A DNA stretch of 64,000 nt from Streptomonospora nanhaiensis (GTDB lineage: Bacteria; Actinomycetota; Actinomycetes; Streptosporangiales; Streptosporangiaceae). Below, one piece after another: positions 15,261 through 23,511 of the stretch (positions are counted from its first letter, which is position 1; each line of letters begins with the position of its first letter). Location: the NCBI RefSeq assembly GCF_026642255.1, contig NZ_CP113264.1:4526001-4590000 (forward strand), in the 5' to 3' direction. The notes below the pieces were generated by a model. That model was not told the origin of the DNA. It worked only from the letters and a program-made list of their open reading frames with translations, and made no database searches. The position numbers and the translations under genes are program-made.

Positions 15261-15851
15261 TCAGCTGCCCTGGGACGCGGTACCCGTGCGCACGTGCGCG
15301 CGCACCCCCTGCAGGTCGAACAGGATGAGGAGCTCGACCGCGCCGCCGTCGGCGCTGCCCAGCCAGTGCGGCTGGGACGTGTCGAACTCGGCCACCTCGC
15401 CGGGCGGCAGCGTCAGGTCCCGCTCGCCAAGCACGAGCCGCAGGCGCCCGTTGAGCACGTACAGCCACTCGAACCCCTCGTGGGTCTGCGGTGTCGGTTC
15501 GAGCGGGGCGGGCACGGCGGGGATGACCATCTTGAACGCCTGCGTGCCGCCCGGCCGCCTGGACAGCGGCACGAAGACCATTCCGAACCGGCGGATCGGC
15601 TTCAGGTGGATCCGGGGGTCCCCGGTGCGCGGGGCGCCGACCAGGACGTCCAGGGGGACGTCGTAGGTGCGGGCCAGCGGCAGCAGCAGTTCCAGGGTCG
15701 CCCGGCGCCGGCCGCTCTCCAGCCGGGACAGGGTGCTCTCCGAGACCCCGGTCGTCGCGGCGAGGTCGGCGAGGGTGATGCCGCGCTCGCGGCGCAGCGC
15801 GCGCAGTCGGGGTCCGACCACGTCGAGAACGTCTTCTGTTTCACGGTCCAT
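15261..15851 (-). CDS. XRE-family regulator with cupin sensor domain, 196 aa
   Basis: The N-terminal helix-turn-helix (LRALRRERGITLADLAATTG, then SESTLSRLESGRR, about residues 15-60) is followed by a cupin barrel (HEGFEWLYVLNGRLRLVLGE, LPPGEVAEFDTSQPHWLGS). This is the usual small-molecule-sensing XRE-cupin architecture. ATG at 15851 gives the standard N-terminus; longer readings run into the divergent gene. It is divergent from the methyltransferase/DinB pair with an 87-base gap holding an inverted repeat. The effector is unknown. Confidence 0.88.
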   Translation of the reverse strand: MDRETEDVLDVVGPRLRALRRERGITLADLAATTGVSESTLSRLESGRRRATLELLLPLARTYDVPLDVLVGAPRTGDPRIHLKPIRRFGMVFVPLSRRPGGTQAFKMVIPAVPAPLEPTPQTHEGFEWLYVLNGRLRLVLGERDLTLPPGEVAEFDTSQPHWLGSADGGAVELLILFDLQGVRAHVRTGTASQGS

Positions 15852-15859
15852 CCCGCCAG

Positions 15860-15876
15860 CTTGCCAGAACCGCAAG
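15860..15876. promoter_or_regulatory. inverted repeat between XRE-cupin and methyltransferase genes
   Basis: CTTGC-N7-GCAAG, nine bases upstream of the regulator's ATG, within the shared gap. Small A/T-containing palindromes of this form are typical XRE-cupin operators, so autoregulation and control of the divergent pair are inferred. Confidence 0.5.
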
Positions 15877-15938
15877 TTTTCGTGCCAGATCGTGGTGGGT
15901 GCGGTGAGACTGGGAGCATTCCGACTGAAGGAGCCCTT

Positions 15939-16565
15939 ATGGACACCACCGATGCGGTCACGTTCTGGAACGACGTCCACTCGTCCCACCCCGCGGCCAC
16001 CGACCCGCGGCCCAACGCCCGCCTCACCGAGGTGGTCGCGGACCTGCCGCCCGGCCGCGTGCTGGACCTGGGGTGCGGAGGCGGCGGTGACGCACTGTGG
16101 CTCGCCCGGCGCGGGTGGCAGGTCACCGCCGTGGACATCTCGGCCGTGGCGGTCGAGCGCCTCACCGGCCTCGCCCGCTCACACGGCCTGGGCGACCTGG
16201 TCGCCGCCGAGCGGCACGACCTGGACGCGTCCTTCCCGCAGGGCCGGTTCGACCTGGTCAGCGCCCACTACCTCCAGACCTTCTTCGCCCTGGACCGGGC
16301 GGCCGTCCTGCGCTCGGCGGCGCACGCGCTGCGTCCGGGCGGGCGGCTCCTGGTCGTCGACCACGGTTCGGTCGCGCCGTGGTCGTGGAACCAGGACCCC
16401 GACGCCCGGTTCCCGTCCCCGCAGGAGGTCGCCGAGGGCATCGCCCTGGACCCGGCGTCGTGGACGGTCGAGCGGGCCGAGGCCCCCCGCCGGATCGCGA
16501 CGGGTCCGGACGGGAGCACCGCCGAGGTCACCGACCACGTCCTGATCGTCCGCCGCACCGCCTGA
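15939..16565 (+). CDS. class I SAM-dependent methyltransferase, 208 aa
   Basis: The SAM site is VLDLGCGGGGDALWLARRGW, followed by VTAVDISAVAVERL (acidic loop) and DLDASFPQGRFDLVSAHYLQ (post-I motifs). A TehB/UbiE-like small-molecule methyltransferase fold is clear. ATG at 15939 is preceded by GAAGGAG. It is divergent from the XRE-cupin regulator and followed after 39 bases by a DinB-fold protein, probably one operon. XRE-cupin/methyltransferase pairs often serve thiol or toxic-compound detoxification, but the substrate here is inferred only in general terms. Confidence 0.85.
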   Translation: MDTTDAVTFWNDVHSSHPAATDPRPNARLTEVVADLPPGRVLDLGCGGGGDALWLARRGWQVTAVDISAVAVERLTGLARSHGLGDLVAAERHDLDASFPQGRFDLVSAHYLQTFFALDRAAVLRSAAHALRPGGRLLVVDHGSVAPWSWNQDPDARFPSPQEVAEGIALDPASWTVERAEAPRRIATGPDGSTAEVTDHVLIVRRTA

Positions 16566-16604
16566 CCGGTGCAGGGAACCGCTCCACCGACGAAGGAGGC
16601 CACC

Positions 16605-17105
16605 GTGCCGACCCTCCACCGCCGCGACCGCCGCGGCGACACCCCTCCGCCGCGGACCGGCGGCGGTGAGGCCGAGGTCCTGCGCGGGTTCCTCGACTAC
16701 CTGCGGGCCTCGATGGCCGCGAAGGTCGCCGGCGCCCCCGAACCGCAGGTCCGGTCGGCCGGGGTTCCCTCCGGCACGAACCTGCTCGGCCTGCTCGACC
16801 ACCTGGCCTCCGTCGAGGGCGCGATGTTCCTCGGGCAGGAGGTCACCGACTGGCAGGCGACGTTCCGGGCCGGGCCCGAGGACGGTGTGGCCGACGTCGT
16901 CGCCCGCTACGAGAGGACGGTCGAGCGCGCGAACGCCGTTCTCGACGGGTGCGCCGACCTCGGCGCACCGCTCCCCCGGATGCGGCCGGGCCGTCCCGCC
17001 CCCAGCGTCCGGTGGGCCCTCGTCCACATGATCGAGGAGACCGGCCGCCACGCCGGCCACGCCGACATCCTCCGCGAGCAGATCGACGGCGCGACCGGGC
17101 GCTGA
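16605..17105 (+). CDS. DinB/DUF664-family protein, 166 aa
   Basis: Four-helix DinB-like fold with the family landmarks LGLLDHLASVEGAMFLG (first metal-site His), and ALVHMIEETGRHAGHADILREQIDG (His-rich helix), about residues 65-80 and 138-162. This group includes metal-dependent and mycothiol-linked enzymes. GTG at 16605 has GAAGGAGG upstream. It follows the methyltransferase closely, so co-transcription is likely. The exact reaction is unknown. Confidence 0.85.
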   Translation: MPTLHRRDRRGDTPPPRTGGGEAEVLRGFLDYLRASMAAKVAGAPEPQVRSAGVPSGTNLLGLLDHLASVEGAMFLGQEVTDWQATFRAGPEDGVADVVARYERTVERANAVLDGCADLGAPLPRMRPGRPAPSVRWALVHMIEETGRHAGHADILREQIDGATGR

Positions 17106-17160
17106 TCCCGGTTCCCGGCGCGTGTGCCCCGGCCCGGGCACACCGCCGCGCCGCACGGGC

Positions 17161-17193
17161 GGACCGGCCCGGGGCACGTCCCCGGGCCGGTCC
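17161..17193. terminator. bidirectional terminator between convergent genes
   Basis: GGACCGGCCCGGGG (17161-17174) and CCCCGGGCCGGTCC (17180-17193) form a perfect 14-bp stem with loop CACGT between the DinB gene and the leftward ABC permease. Another smaller palindrome precedes it at 17121-17142. Confidence 0.85.
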
Positions 17194-17215
17194 ACCTCCG
17201 CAAGACAGCCCCGTG

Positions 17216-17947
17216 TCAGCGCAGGTACCGGCGGCGCGTGACGACCGCGAGGTTGGCCGCCAGCGGCAGCACGAGGGACAGGGCCGTCACCGCCCAGCCC
17301 GCGGTGAGGGCCTGCGCGGGGTCCGGGTAGGCCGCGTCGGGGACGATCATGCCCAGGCTGATCCGGTAGGCGAAGCACGTGGGGATCACGTACGAGAAGT
17401 CGGCGGCCATGAACACGAGGGTGGCCACGGTCAGGCCGATCCCGAAGACGTTCACGATGACGACGTTGCGGGTCACCAGCGTCAGCAGGGCGCACAGGAG
17501 CGCGACGGAGGCGATCGAGACGCCGACGAGGAGCCAGTAGGCGGCGCTCATCCGCAGGATCCCGGCTCCGGGGTTCTCGACCAGGAAGAACACCACCAGG
17601 CCCACGTGGTTCACCGCCGCCATCAGCACCACCAGGGAACAGGCGACGGCCAGCTTCGCCGCCCACAGGGCGGACCTGGAGCGGCCGCAGGTCAGCCACT
17701 CGAAGTAGGTGCCGTTCCTGAACTCGGTGTGGAAGCAGGCCGCGACGGTCGCGCACACCACCAGGGGCAGGACCATCGTGTACTGGTTGTGGAAGGTGAA
17801 GTAGAAGCGGTCCGGGGTGGGATCCCCGCCGTTCACCGCGTGGTTGGCGACCACCAGGGCGAAGGGGACGACGTTCAGGACCAGGACGGCCCACACGAAC
17901 CTCTCCCTGCGGATCTTGCGGACCTCGTTGGCGACCAGCGTCCTCAT
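17216..17947 (-). CDS. ABC-2-type permease, 243 aa
   Basis: About six membrane helices, starting LVANEVRKIRRERFVWAVLV, then VLPLVVCATVAACFHTEFRNGTYFEWL (the juxtamembrane motif of lantibiotic-immunity/bacitracin-type permeases) and a C-terminal AVVTRRRYLR. The gene overlaps the upstream ATPase by four bases (ATGA). It works with the ATPase and a 54-residue membrane protein as one exporter, probably for a peptide or membrane-active compound by family resemblance. Confidence 0.85.
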   Translation of the reverse strand: MRTLVANEVRKIRRERFVWAVLVLNVVPFALVVANHAVNGGDPTPDRFYFTFHNQYTMVLPLVVCATVAACFHTEFRNGTYFEWLTCGRSRSALWAAKLAVACSLVVLMAAVNHVGLVVFFLVENPGAGILRMSAAYWLLVGVSIASVALLCALLTLVTRNVVIVNVFGIGLTVATLVFMAADFSYVIPTCFAYRISLGMIVPDAAYPDPAQALTAGWAVTALSLVLPLAANLAVVTRRRYLR

Positions 17948-18630
17948 GCGCCCTCCCCCAGGATCGCGGCGTACAGCTCCTCCAGGTCGCCCCGGACCTC
18001 GGAGGCGTCCATGCGCCGGACGATCCGGCCCTCCCGCATGAACAGCAGGTGGTCGGCGAGGGAGGCGATCTCGGTCAGGTTGTGGCTGGAGACGATCATG
18101 CTCGTCCCCCGTTCGCTCTGGACGGCCCGGATCAGCTCCCTGATGTCGCGGATGCCGAGGGGGTCGAGGCCGTTCGTCGGCTCGTCCAGCAGCACCAGGC
18201 CGGGTTCTCCCAGGAGCGCCCGGGCGATGCCGAGCCGCTGCCGCATGCCCAGGGAGGTGCGGGAGAAGCGCAGGTCCGCCCGGCCGCCCAGGCCGACCTC
18301 CTCCAGCAGACCGGGGACCTCGCCCAAAGGGGTCCCCAGGTAGCGGGCGTGCAGTTCCAGGTTCTCCCGCAGGGAGAGGCTGCCGTAGAACGCCGGGTAC
18401 TCGATCAGGCGGCCGATGCGCAGGCCCCTGGCGTGCTCGACGGCTCCGGTGTGGTCGTTGGCGCCCAGGACCGACTTGAGCAGGGTGGTCTTGCCCGAGC
18501 CGTTGGGGCCGAGCAGTCCGTACACCCGGCCGGTTTCGACCCGCAGGTCGACGTCCCGGAGCACCTGGTGGCGGCCGTGGGCCATGGAGACGCCGCGGAT
18601 GTCGAGCAGGGTCACGGGATCACGATCCAC
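17944..18630 (-). CDS. ABC exporter ATP-binding protein, BcrA-type, 228 aa
   Basis: Walker A GPNGSGKT at residues 41-48, Walker B LVLLDEPTNGLDP and the H-loop MIVSSHNLTE are present. The signature segment is RTSLGMRQRLGIARALL, a variant of LSGGQ common in the bacitracin/lantibiotic exporter branch. ATG at 18630 is inside the upstream small gene (19-base overlap), and its own stop overlaps the permease. All three genes form a tight operon divergent from a histidine kinase/response regulator pair, the typical arrangement of an antimicrobial-peptide sensing and export module. Confidence 0.9.
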   Translation of the reverse strand: MDRDPVTLLDIRGVSMAHGRHQVLRDVDLRVETGRVYGLLGPNGSGKTTLLKSVLGANDHTGAVEHARGLRIGRLIEYPAFYGSLSLRENLELHARYLGTPLGEVPGLLEEVGLGGRADLRFSRTSLGMRQRLGIARALLGEPGLVLLDEPTNGLDPLGIRDIRELIRAVQSERGTSMIVSSHNLTEIASLADHLLFMREGRIVRRMDASEVRGDLEELYAAILGEGA

Positions 18631-18776
18631 AGGCCGAAGAGGACGGCGTAGACGAGGAGCAGGGCGCCGGGGAGGGCGTACCCCTTCGTCCCGCCGGGAG
18701 AGAGGAAACGGGCCGCCGCGATGGTGACCGCGCCCGCGAACGCGATCATCGACGCGACCAAGAGCACCGCTGACAT
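18612..18776 (-). CDS. small membrane protein of the ABC operon, 54 aa
   Basis: ATG at 18776 follows AAGGAG. Two hydrophobic helices (SAVLLVASMIAFAGAVTIAA and YALPGALLLVYAVLFGLWIV) are separated by RFLSPGGTKG. It overlaps the ATPase start by 19 bases, so translation is coupled. It is too small to be a permease on its own and is probably an accessory subunit of the exporter. The longer reading upstream is a Pro/Arg-rich artefact. No named family recognised. Confidence 0.7.
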   Translation of the reverse strand: MSAVLLVASMIAFAGAVTIAAARFLSPGGTKGYALPGALLLVYAVLFGLWIVIP

Positions 18777-18926
18777 GCGACTCCTTGTCGTCGTGGTCGT
18801 GCCCCGGACGTGTTCCGGGGCAGCACCGATCACGCTAGGGAGGCGCCGCCGTGGAGGGCAGTGTCCCGGGTGCCGGGCCCGCCGCCCCGGGTCCCGGTCG
18901 GGGCCGACCGGGGGCCCGGGGGGCGT

Positions 18927-18985
18927 GTACCCGGGTACCGGCGGGGTGGCCGCGGGTACCGCCCGGGGAGGACCGCGGTACCCGC
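18927..18985. promoter_or_regulatory. GGTACC-centred inverted repeats in a divergent control region
   Basis: GTACCCGGGTAC (18927-18938) is a perfect palindrome. GCGGGTACCGC (18952-18962) and GCGGTACCCGC (18975-18985) are exact reverse complements 12 bases apart. All three share a GGGTACC core and lie between the ABC operon and the two-component genes. They are good candidates for the binding sites of the adjacent response regulator. Confidence 0.6.
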
Positions 18986-19044
18986 TTCCCCGGAGGTCCG
19001 CCGCTGCGGACAACCCCGGTGAACAGCGGCTATACGGTGTGCTC

Positions 19045-20175
19045 GTGAGGATTCTCGGCAGTCTCGCCCCCTGGTCGACCGTGGTGTTCGCCGCCCTCGC
19101 GGCCACCGACTCCTACCTCGGCAACATGATCACCGTTCCCTGGCCCCTCCTGGCGGCCGACGCCGCACTGGGCGCCGTGCTCATCGCGGGGAACCGCCGG
19201 TTCGGGGACCGCCCCTGGGCCCCGTGGCTGGTCGCCGCCGCGCCGGCCGTGTCGTCGGCCTCCGCCGGACTGGCCGCGCTCGCGGTCGCCCGGGAGGCCT
19301 CGGGGAGGAGGTGGCGGACGGTCGTGCCCCTGTGCGGGGTCTTCGCCGCCGCCCTGGCCTTGTGCCTGCACAACCCCTGGTCCCCCGTGAGCCCGATCGG
19401 GCCCCTGTGGGTCGAGCTGCTGCTCGTGGCCGCCGCCGTCGCCGCCCTGGCCGCGGCCTCGGCCTACCGGGGCGCCCGCGTCGACCTGGTCCGCGTGCTG
19501 CGGGAGCGGGCACTCGACGCCGAGCGGCAGCAGCGCTTCCGCGTGGAGAACGCCAGGATGGAGGAGCGCAACCGCATCGCCCGGGAGATGCACGACGTGC
19601 TGGCCCACCGGCTCACGCTCATCTCGCTGAACGCCTCCGCGCTCACCCACCGCCCGGACCTCGGTCCCGCCGACCGGGACGCCCTGGCCCGGGAGATCCT
19701 CACCAACACCCGCCAGTCGCTCGCGGAGGTCCGCGGCGTCCTCTCCGACCTGCGCTCGGCGGAGGACGGGCACGGGGACCGGCCGCAGCCGACCTTCGAC
19801 GAGCTCGGGCGCCTGTGGGAGGAGAACCGCAGGGCGGGTGTGCGGCTGCGGGTGCACGACGAGGTGAGCGGCCGTCTCCCGGCGCCCGCGAACGTGGGCC
19901 GCCACGCCTACCGCATCCTCCAGGAGGCCCTCACCAACGCCCGCAAGCACGGCGCGCCCGGGCCGGTGGACGTGCGCGTCGTGCCCGAGGCCGGCGGGAC
20001 CGTCCTCATCGAGGTCGCCAACCCCCTCCCCCGCTCCCCCGCCGAGGGCGCGCCGGACCCGGGGGTGGGGCTCGTGGGGCTGGCCGAGCGCGCCGCCATC
20101 TGCGGGGGCTCCCTGGACTGGGGCGAGACGGAGGACCGCTTCGAGCTGAGGGTGCGCCTACCATGGTCGCCGTGA
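19045..20175 (+). CDS. NarL-type sensor histidine kinase, 376 aa
   Basis: About five membrane helices in the first 150 residues (for example PLCGVFAAALALCLHN) are followed by a HisKA_3 dimerisation helix with the phosphoacceptor H183 in RIAREMHDVLAHRLTLIS. The HATPase domain follows (RILQEALTNARKHGAPG as N box, DPGVGLVGLAERA as G box). GTG at 19045 gives a sensible membrane start. It overlaps the response regulator gene by 13 bases. With the divergent ABC exporter it likely senses envelope stress or a peptide; the ligand is unknown. Confidence 0.9.
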   Translation: MRILGSLAPWSTVVFAALAATDSYLGNMITVPWPLLAADAALGAVLIAGNRRFGDRPWAPWLVAAAPAVSSASAGLAALAVAREASGRRWRTVVPLCGVFAAALALCLHNPWSPVSPIGPLWVELLLVAAAVAALAAASAYRGARVDLVRVLRERALDAERQQRFRVENARMEERNRIAREMHDVLAHRLTLISLNASALTHRPDLGPADRDALAREILTNTRQSLAEVRGVLSDLRSAEDGHGDRPQPTFDELGRLWEENRRAGVRLRVHDEVSGRLPAPANVGRHAYRILQEALTNARKHGAPGPVDVRVVPEAGGTVLIEVANPLPRSPAEGAPDPGVGLVGLAERAAICGGSLDWGETEDRFELRVRLPWSP

Positions 20176-20843
20176 GCGAACCCGTACGAGTGGTGGTCGT
20201 CGACGACGACCCGATGGTCAGGCGCGGCCTGCGCCTGCTCCTCGGCGGCGGGCCGGTCGAGGTCGTCGCGGAGGCCGGCGACGGCGAGGAGGCGGTGCGG
20301 GTCGTCGCCGAGCACGCCCCCGACGTGGTCCTCATGGACCTGCGCATGCCCGGCACCGACGGGGTGGCCGCGACCGAGCGCATCCGCGGCGCCCCCGGCG
20401 CGCCGCCCGTGCTCGTCCTCACCACCCTGGACTCGGACCGCGCCCTGGTCCGCGCCCTGCGCGCGGGCGCGAGCGGCTTCCTGCTCAAGGACTCGCCCCC
20501 GGACGAACTCGTCGAGGGCGTCCTCGCGGTCCACCGGCGGCGCCCGCACCTGGCCGACTCGGCCGCCCGGCGGCTCATCGACCTCGCCGTCGGGAGCGCC
20601 GAGGACGAGGCGCTGCGCGGCGCGCGGGAGCGCGTGGCCGTGCTCTCGGACCGCGAACGCGAGGTGGCGCTCGCCGTGAGCCGGGGCCTGTCCAACACCG
20701 AGATCGCCGAGGCCCTCTTCATGAGCGTCAGCAACGTCAAGGCGGTCGTGGGCCGGGTGATGGCCAAGCTGGACGCCCCGAACCGGGTCCTCGTCGCCAA
20801 CGCCGTGCGCGACGCGCGGCTGGGCGACGGGGGCCGGGAGTAG
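20163..20843 (+). CDS. NarL/LuxR-type response regulator, 226 aa
   Basis: The receiver domain starts VRVVVVDDDPMVRRGLRLLL with phosphoacceptor D59 in DVVLMDLRMPG and a switch Thr/Lys in VLVLTTLDSDRA and GFLLKDSPPDEL. The C-terminal LuxR helix-turn-helix is LSDREREVALAVSRGLSNTE and MSVSNVKAVVGRVMAKLDAP. ATG at 20163 or GTG at 20172 are both possible starts within the kinase 3' end. It is expected to control the divergent exporter operon through the inverted repeats at 18927-18985. Confidence 0.92.
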   Translation: MVAVSEPVRVVVVDDDPMVRRGLRLLLGGGPVEVVAEAGDGEEAVRVVAEHAPDVVLMDLRMPGTDGVAATERIRGAPGAPPVLVLTTLDSDRALVRALRAGASGFLLKDSPPDELVEGVLAVHRRRPHLADSAARRLIDLAVGSAEDEALRGARERVAVLSDREREVALAVSRGLSNTEIAEALFMSVSNVKAVVGRVMAKLDAPNRVLVANAVRDARLGDGGRE

Positions 20844-20909
20844 AAGCGCCCCGGGGACGCCTGGGGAGCGTGCGGCCGGTCCGCGGGGCCGTCCTGTAGG
20901 GTCCCGGCC

Positions 20910-21281
20910 ATGGGAAGCCGAATCGCAGTGGTCGCCATCGACGCGATCGACGTCAGGGCCGTGGCCGGGTTCTGGAGCCGTGTCCTGGACTGGCCGATCG
21001 TGGAAGAGGAGGAGGACGGGATCGTCCTCGCCCCGTCCGGGGACGCCGGGATCGGGATCGACGTGTTTCCCGTGCCCGAGCGCAAGACCGTCAAGAACCG
21101 CCTGCACCTGGACCTGAGGGTCACGGGCGGGCTGACGGTGGCCCAGGAGCTGGAGAGGCTGAGGGGGCTGGGTGCGGTGACGGTGGACGTGGGGCAGCCC
21201 GAGAACGCCCGGTGGACGGTGCTGGCCGACCCGGAGGGCAACGAGTTCTGCCTGCTGCACGGGCGCGACGGGTCCCCCTGA
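20910..21281 (+). CDS. VOC (glyoxalase-like) family protein, 123 aa
   Basis: One beta-alpha-beta-beta-beta repeat pair of the vicinal-oxygen-chelate fold: VAIDAIDVRAVAGFWSRVLDWP at the start, RLHLDLRVTG in the middle and VLADPEGNEFCLLHG at the end, the standard glyoxalase-like signature. Small VOC proteins may bind or transform small molecules such as antibiotics; no substrate can be read here. It ends just before a palindromic terminator shared with the convergent GNAT gene. Confidence 0.85.
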   Translation: MGSRIAVVAIDAIDVRAVAGFWSRVLDWPIVEEEEDGIVLAPSGDAGIGIDVFPVPERKTVKNRLHLDLRVTGGLTVAQELERLRGLGAVTVDVGQPENARWTVLADPEGNEFCLLHGRDGSP

Positions 21282-21302
21282 AGCGAGGCCGCGCCCCCGG
21301 CG

Positions 21303-21334
21303 CCCCGGGCTGAGGGCCGGCCCTCAGCCCGGGG
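21303..21334. terminator. 32-bp perfect palindrome, bidirectional terminator
   Basis: CCCCGGGCTGAGGGCC is followed immediately by its exact reverse complement with no spacer, between convergent VOC and GNAT genes. It includes the GNAT stop codon. A perfect loopless 16-bp arm is unusually long. Confidence 0.85.
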
Positions 21335-22277
21335 TCCCGGCCTTGACGAGCGGCGCGTCCCGTGTGAACTCCCGGAACCCGACGCTGTAGTACAGTCCGC
21401 GCGCCCCGGGATGACCCGGCGCGCCCAGGCAGGCGACCGTCGCCTGAACGGCCCCGGCCGCCCGCGCCAGAAGCATCCCGTGCAGGAGCATCGCCCTTCC
21501 CAGCCCCAGGCGCCGGTGGTCCGGGTGCGTCCCGACGGGCTCGAACTCGACGGTCCTGTTCGCCTCGTCGAGCCACATGACGGCCGAGGCCGCCATCGTC
21601 CCGTCCGGCGCCTCCACCAGCAGGTGCAGGTCGCCCCGGTACCCGTCCGTCTGCCGGACGCCCCGGTACCCCTCGGCCGTGTACGCCGAGGGGGCCCAGG
21701 CGTCCAGGTGGGCCCGGACCGCGGCCTCCGGCCCGGCCTCGTCGGCGGTGCGGAACAGGTATCCGGCCGGCAGCACCGGCTGTTCCACGACGGCGAGGTC
21801 CCGCACGTTGAGCTGGGTCCAGTCCCCCGTGTCGCCGAGGGAGGCCGGATCGGTCGTGTACCCGTGCTCCGTCCACCGCCGCAGGGCGAACCCGTCGGCG
21901 GCTCCCGGCAGCACGGAGCGCTCGAGACCGGCCGCTGTGGTGTCGTACCAGTCGATCACCTCGTCGACCAGCCCTGCGTGGTCGGGATGCACCTGGTACG
22001 CCAGATAGGTGCTGGCGACGTCCTTCACCGACCCGTCGCTCAGCTCCACACGGCGCGGCAGGTGGGCCCAGCCCCACGCCACCAGCTCCCCGCCGGAGAA
22101 CCACAGCCGGCGCCGCCAGCTCGCGCCGACGGCGGCGTGCCCCCTGCCCCAGTTCCACGCCAGCTCGCCGAACGACGCGTCGCTGTTCACCAGGTCCGGG
22201 CGGACGGCGGTGACACGCTGCGCCAGACCCTGCATGAGCCGCACGTCCGCGGCGGTCAGAAGCTCCGGGTTCGTCAT
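21324..22277 (-). CDS. GNAT-family N-acetyltransferase, 317 aa
   Basis: The C-terminal GNAT domain has the acetyl-CoA motif FEPVGTHPDHRRLGLGRAML (the RRxGxG/A pattern), then LYYSVGFREF. The N-terminal half (YQVHPDHAGLVDEVIDWYD, LRRWTEHGYTTD) looks like a second, degenerate GNAT-like domain, so it is a tandem type. Length fits this two-domain class. It is a single gene. Substrate unknown. Confidence 0.87.
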   Translation of the reverse strand: MTNPELLTAADVRLMQGLAQRVTAVRPDLVNSDASFGELAWNWGRGHAAVGASWRRRLWFSGGELVAWGWAHLPRRVELSDGSVKDVASTYLAYQVHPDHAGLVDEVIDWYDTTAAGLERSVLPGAADGFALRRWTEHGYTTDPASLGDTGDWTQLNVRDLAVVEQPVLPAGYLFRTADEAGPEAAVRAHLDAWAPSAYTAEGYRGVRQTDGYRGDLHLLVEAPDGTMAASAVMWLDEANRTVEFEPVGTHPDHRRLGLGRAMLLHGMLLARAAGAVQATVACLGAPGHPGARGLYYSVGFREFTRDAPLVKAGTPG

Positions 22278-22689
22278 ACCGCGTCACTGTGGCAGGGCTC
22301 CGCGCGGCCGTCGAGCCATTTTCCGGGGTCCGCGAGTTCCGCGTGGTCAGAGGCCCGATGCGCTTTCCCGTGGCGGCGGAGGCCGGGCGGCCGTGCCCCT
22401 CGCCGACCGGTCGCGGGGACCGGGGCGAGGATGATCGACGCAGGGTTGAGCGGTGGACCCGCGAAGGCGCGGCGTGCCGCCCGGAGCTCGTGCCTCCAGG
22501 GGCGGAGAACGCGAGGCCGGTCCCGGCCGGGACCGGCAGCGGACCGGCAGGTCGGACGAACGCGCCTGACACGGGGGGACCGGCGCACTATGCTCGCCCG
22601 CGAACCCGGCACAGCGCCGAACCCCGCGCCCCTCCGACGGGGCCCCGCGCGCCGGACCGCGCGGGCCGAGACGCCCAGGAGCGACCCCC
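22278..22689. other. intergenic region between GNAT and HAD genes
   Basis: About 410 bases between two divergent genes, expected to hold both promoters. I see no gene, no strong palindrome and no clear -10/-35 pair. AGGAG precedes the TTG start at 22690. Confidence 0.4.
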
Positions 22690-23382
22690 TTGACACCCCA
22701 CTCCGACATCGACGTGGTCGTCTTCGACATCCTCGGGACCATGGTCGACGAACCCGCCGGTCTCAGGCGCGGCCTGCGCGCACTGCTCCCGGACACCGAC
22801 GAGGCCGGGGTGGGCGAGCTCGCCGCGCTGTGGCACGGACACGTCGACGAGCAGCAGCGGGAGATCCTCGCGGGCCGCCGCGCCTACGCCGACAGCACGG
22901 TGCTCGACCTGGAGGCGGCGACGCGCGTCGCGGCCCGGGCCGGTGTCGGCGACGCCGACGCGATCCGCGCCCTGGCAGCCTCCGGGCAGCGGCTGGACCC
23001 CTGGCCGGACTCCGTCCGGGCACTGGACAGGATCGCCTCCCGCTTCCCGGTGGTGGGTCTGTCGAACGCGAGCCGCGCGGCGCTCACCCGCATCGGCGCC
23101 CACGCCGGTCTGCGCTGGCACCAGGTGCTCTCGGCCGAGGAGGCGCGCAGCTACAAGCCCCGTCCCGACGTCTACCGGCTCGCGATCGCCAACGCGGGCT
23201 GCGCGCCGGAACGCCTGCTCATGGTCGCCGCCCACGCCTGGGACCTCCGGGGCGCCCAGGCGGTGGGCATGAGGACCGCCTACGTCGAACGCCCCGTCGG
23301 GGACCCGCCCGGGGCGGCGGACGCGTTCGACCTGGAGGCGAAGAGCCTCGACGACCTGGCCGCGGCCCTCGGGGCGGCCTGA
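22690..23382 (+). CDS. HAD-family hydrolase, haloacid dehalogenase type II-like, 230 aa
   Basis: The nucleophile is D13 in VVVFDILGTMVDE. Motif II is GLSNAS, motif III lysine is in SYKPRPDVYRLAIANAG, and the acidic motif IV is AAHAWDLRGAQAVGMRTAYV. The order and spacing fit L-2-haloacid dehalogenase/phosphatase proteins. TTG at 22690 has AGGAG upstream and gives the expected short N-terminus. It is convergent with the nucleoside hydrolase operon, separated by a terminator. The true substrate is not known. Confidence 0.85.
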   Translation: MTPHSDIDVVVFDILGTMVDEPAGLRRGLRALLPDTDEAGVGELAALWHGHVDEQQREILAGRRAYADSTVLDLEAATRVAARAGVGDADAIRALAASGQRLDPWPDSVRALDRIASRFPVVGLSNASRAALTRIGAHAGLRWHQVLSAEEARSYKPRPDVYRLAIANAGCAPERLLMVAAHAWDLRGAQAVGMRTAYVERPVGDPPGAADAFDLEAKSLDDLAAALGAA

Positions 23383-23437
23383 GGCCGCGGCACCGGGGCC
23401 CGCGCGTGGCGCTCCCCCGCAGCACGGGGGCCCGCAC

Positions 23438-23467
23438 CCGGGGGCCGTGGAACGCAGCGGCCCCCGG
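23438..23467. terminator. terminator between HAD gene and import operon
   Basis: CCGGGGGCC (23438-23446) and GGCCCCCGG (23459-23467) form a perfect 9-bp stem with a 12-base loop in the gap between convergent genes. Confidence 0.7.
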
Positions 23468-23511
23468 ACGCGCAGGCCCCCGTCATCCCCTCCCGGGGAG
23501 CCCGGGCGGCT

